From Sphingomonadales bacterium (GTDB taxonomy: Bacteria > Pseudomonadota > Alphaproteobacteria > Sphingomonadales > Sphingomonadaceae), in contig JAFKLV010000090.1 of assembly GCA_017304125.1 (NCBI GenBank), positions 1 through 7,002 on the forward strand: DNA of 7,002 nt, read 5' to 3'. Under the pieces are notes generated by a model. The model was not told where the DNA came from, ran no database searches, and worked only from the letters and a program-made list of their open reading frames with translations. The translations under genes were made by a program, and so were the position numbers. Below, piece by piece: positions 5,779 through 7,002 of this stretch. Numbering within the stretch: the stretch's first letter is position 1; each line of letters opens with the position of its first letter.

Positions 5779-7002
5779 TTAGTTCCCGCCCGGATTGCCC
5801 GGGCTCACCGTGGTCGATGCCGCGCCGACGCGGCCGTCGACCGCGATTGCGGTCTGCGCGGTGGCCTTGATCCGCACCGCGCTCGGGCCCGGGAGGCCCG
5901 GGAAGCGTGGCCACATCCCCTGCGCCAGCGCCGAGCGGCTCGCCGAGGTCGCGCGGCCGGCCTGTGCCTCGTACATCCAGTAATTGCGCAGCACGATCGT
6001 CACATAGCCGCGGGTTTCCCAATAAGGGATGCTCTCGATGTAAAGCAGCGGGTCGCCGCCATCGTGGACCAGCTCGTTCCAGTCCTGCACCGGCTTCGGC
6101 CCGGCATTATAGGCCGCGATCACCTTGGGCAGCAGCCCCTGGGTCAGCCCCATGTCGCGCAGCTTTTCGAGGTGGCGCTGGCCGATATCCATATTGGTCG
6201 AGGGGCGGGTGAGCGCGCTGCGGTCCACCGTCATCCCGCGTTCGCGCATATAATCGGTCGCGGCTGCCGGCATGATCTGCATCAGGCCGTAAGCGCCCGC
6301 CGGGCTGACCACCTTGTTGCGGAAGCCCGATTCCTGCAGCGTGTGCGCCCACACCAACGCCTTGTCGACGCGCCAGCCGGTGTCGGGCGTCCAGTTCGGG
6401 GTGGGATAGCGCGCATCGGCGGTCGCGGTGACGCCCTGCGGGCAATTATGCGCCAGCCACACCACGCTGGCCGGCAGGTCCATCTGCTCGGTCAACCGGA
6501 TCAGCGATGCGAATTCGTTGGGGGCGCCGATCCGCGCCTGCTGCCGGATCACCTGATCGGCGGCCTCGGCCTCGCCGACCTCGACCAGCGCGGCGGCGAC
6601 GCGGACATTGGGGCGACGCTCCAGCTGCGCCCAATCGGCGGTGACGCGCTCGGACTGGACCGCGCGGGTCGTCATGCCCAGCGCCTGCCGTGCGAGCTGG
6701 CCGTAGAAAGCCTCACGATATTGCGCGGCATTCTTCAGCCGCGTCTCGACGCGATCAGGGCGGCCGCAGCGCATATCGGCGCGCGCCGCCCAGTACAGCC
6801 CGGCCGCGCGCAGATCGATATCACCGGCACGGGTCGAGACACCCTCGAACCCGGTTGCGGCGGCGGCACAATCGCCGGTGCGCCACGCCGCAAGCGCCGA
6901 GGTCCAGCGCGCCTGTACCGCCCAGTCGCCATAACCGGCGGCGCCGCGCTCGCCGAGCCGGCGCGCATCGGTATCCAGCCCTTGCAGGAAATAGATCCAC
7001 GC
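5779..7002 (-). CDS. Soluble lytic murein transglycosylase (Slt-like, GH23), 5' end beyond window
   Basis: The frame is open from the window edge (7002) to TAA at 5779-5781, giving 407 visible residues; the true start and any signal peptide lie outside. The enzyme cleaves the MurNAc-GlcNAc bond of peptidoglycan in the periplasm, forming 1,6-anhydroMurNAc ends. The first ~200 visible residues are an Ala-rich helical region (AAGLYWAARAD, REAFYGQLARQALG) like the superhelical ring of Slt70. The catalytic domain carries the ES motif with the presumed acid Glu (fragment residue 224, codon 6331-6333, in HTLQESGFR), then GAYGLMQIMP, NMDIGQRHLEKL and IAAYNAGP (about 296-302), all typical of family 1 lytic transglycosylases. 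After the domain comes a roughly 60-residue Ala/Pro/Gly/Ser-rich tail, probably disordered, which includes a tandem 9-bp repeat (5886-5903). Confidence 0.94.
   Translation of the reverse strand, partial: AWIYFLQGLDTDARRLGERGAAGYGDWAVQARWTSALAAWRTGDCAAAATGFEGVSTRAGDIDLRAAGLYWAARADMRCGRPDRVETRLKNAAQYREAFYGQLARQALGMTTRAVQSERVTADWAQLERRPNVRVAAALVEVGEAEAADQVIRQQARIGAPNEFASLIRLTEQMDLPASVVWLAHNCPQGVTATADARYPTPNWTPDTGWRVDKALVWAHTLQESGFRNKVVSPAGAYGLMQIMPAAATDYMRERGMTVDRSALTRPSTNMDIGQRHLEKLRDMGLTQGLLPKVIAAYNAGPKPVQDWNELVHDGGDPLLYIESIPYWETRGYVTIVLRNYWMYEAQAGRATSASRSALAQGMWPRFPGLPGPSAVRIKATAQTAIAVDGRVGAASTTVSPGNPGGN

Overview
The window looks like chromosome of a GC-rich alphaproteobacterium, most likely a sphingomonad (Sphingomonas or a close relative). 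The reasons are the strong G/C bias at third codon positions, the gatC-gatA...gatB genes of the indirect Gln-tRNA pathway, a secreted protein with the PEPxxWA-type sorting tail common in sphingomonads, and short palindromic repeats of the kind scattered between genes in these genomes. The assignment rests on motif recognition; no search was run.

Layout. The last codons of gatC (1-31, +) are followed by a short gap built from a 26-bp direct repeat around a small palindrome, then gatA (147-1631, +). An FkbM-family methyltransferase gene (about 1658-2482, -) lies head-on to gatA and separates it from gatB (2621-4075, +). A perfect 11-bp hairpin sits at the gatA/FkbM junction. gatB converges on moaB (4125-4649, -), with an imperfect hairpin between them. 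A paired palindromic repeat (4668-4750) separates moaB from a PEP-CTERM protein gene (4751-5545, -, TTG start, visibly less GC-rich than its neighbours). Upstream of that gene are a perfect TTAA-N7-TTAA (CtrA-type) site and a second inverted-repeat element (5664-5746). The window ends inside a soluble lytic murein transglycosylase gene (5779 to beyond 7002, -).

How the genes relate. GatA, GatB and GatC form the amidotransferase that turns Glu-tRNA(Gln) (and in many bacteria Asp-tRNA(Asn)) into the correctly charged tRNA. moaB (molybdenum cofactor) and the transglycosylase (peptidoglycan turnover) are unrelated housekeeping genes. The FkbM gene and the PEP-CTERM gene look like lineage-specific additions to an otherwise housekeeping block, each associated with unusual junction sequences. 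I see no phage, IS, CRISPR, toxin-antitoxin or defence system, and no convincing undescribed multi-gene system. The most notable points are the split of gatCA from gatB, the repeat architecture at the junctions, and the possible CtrA site.
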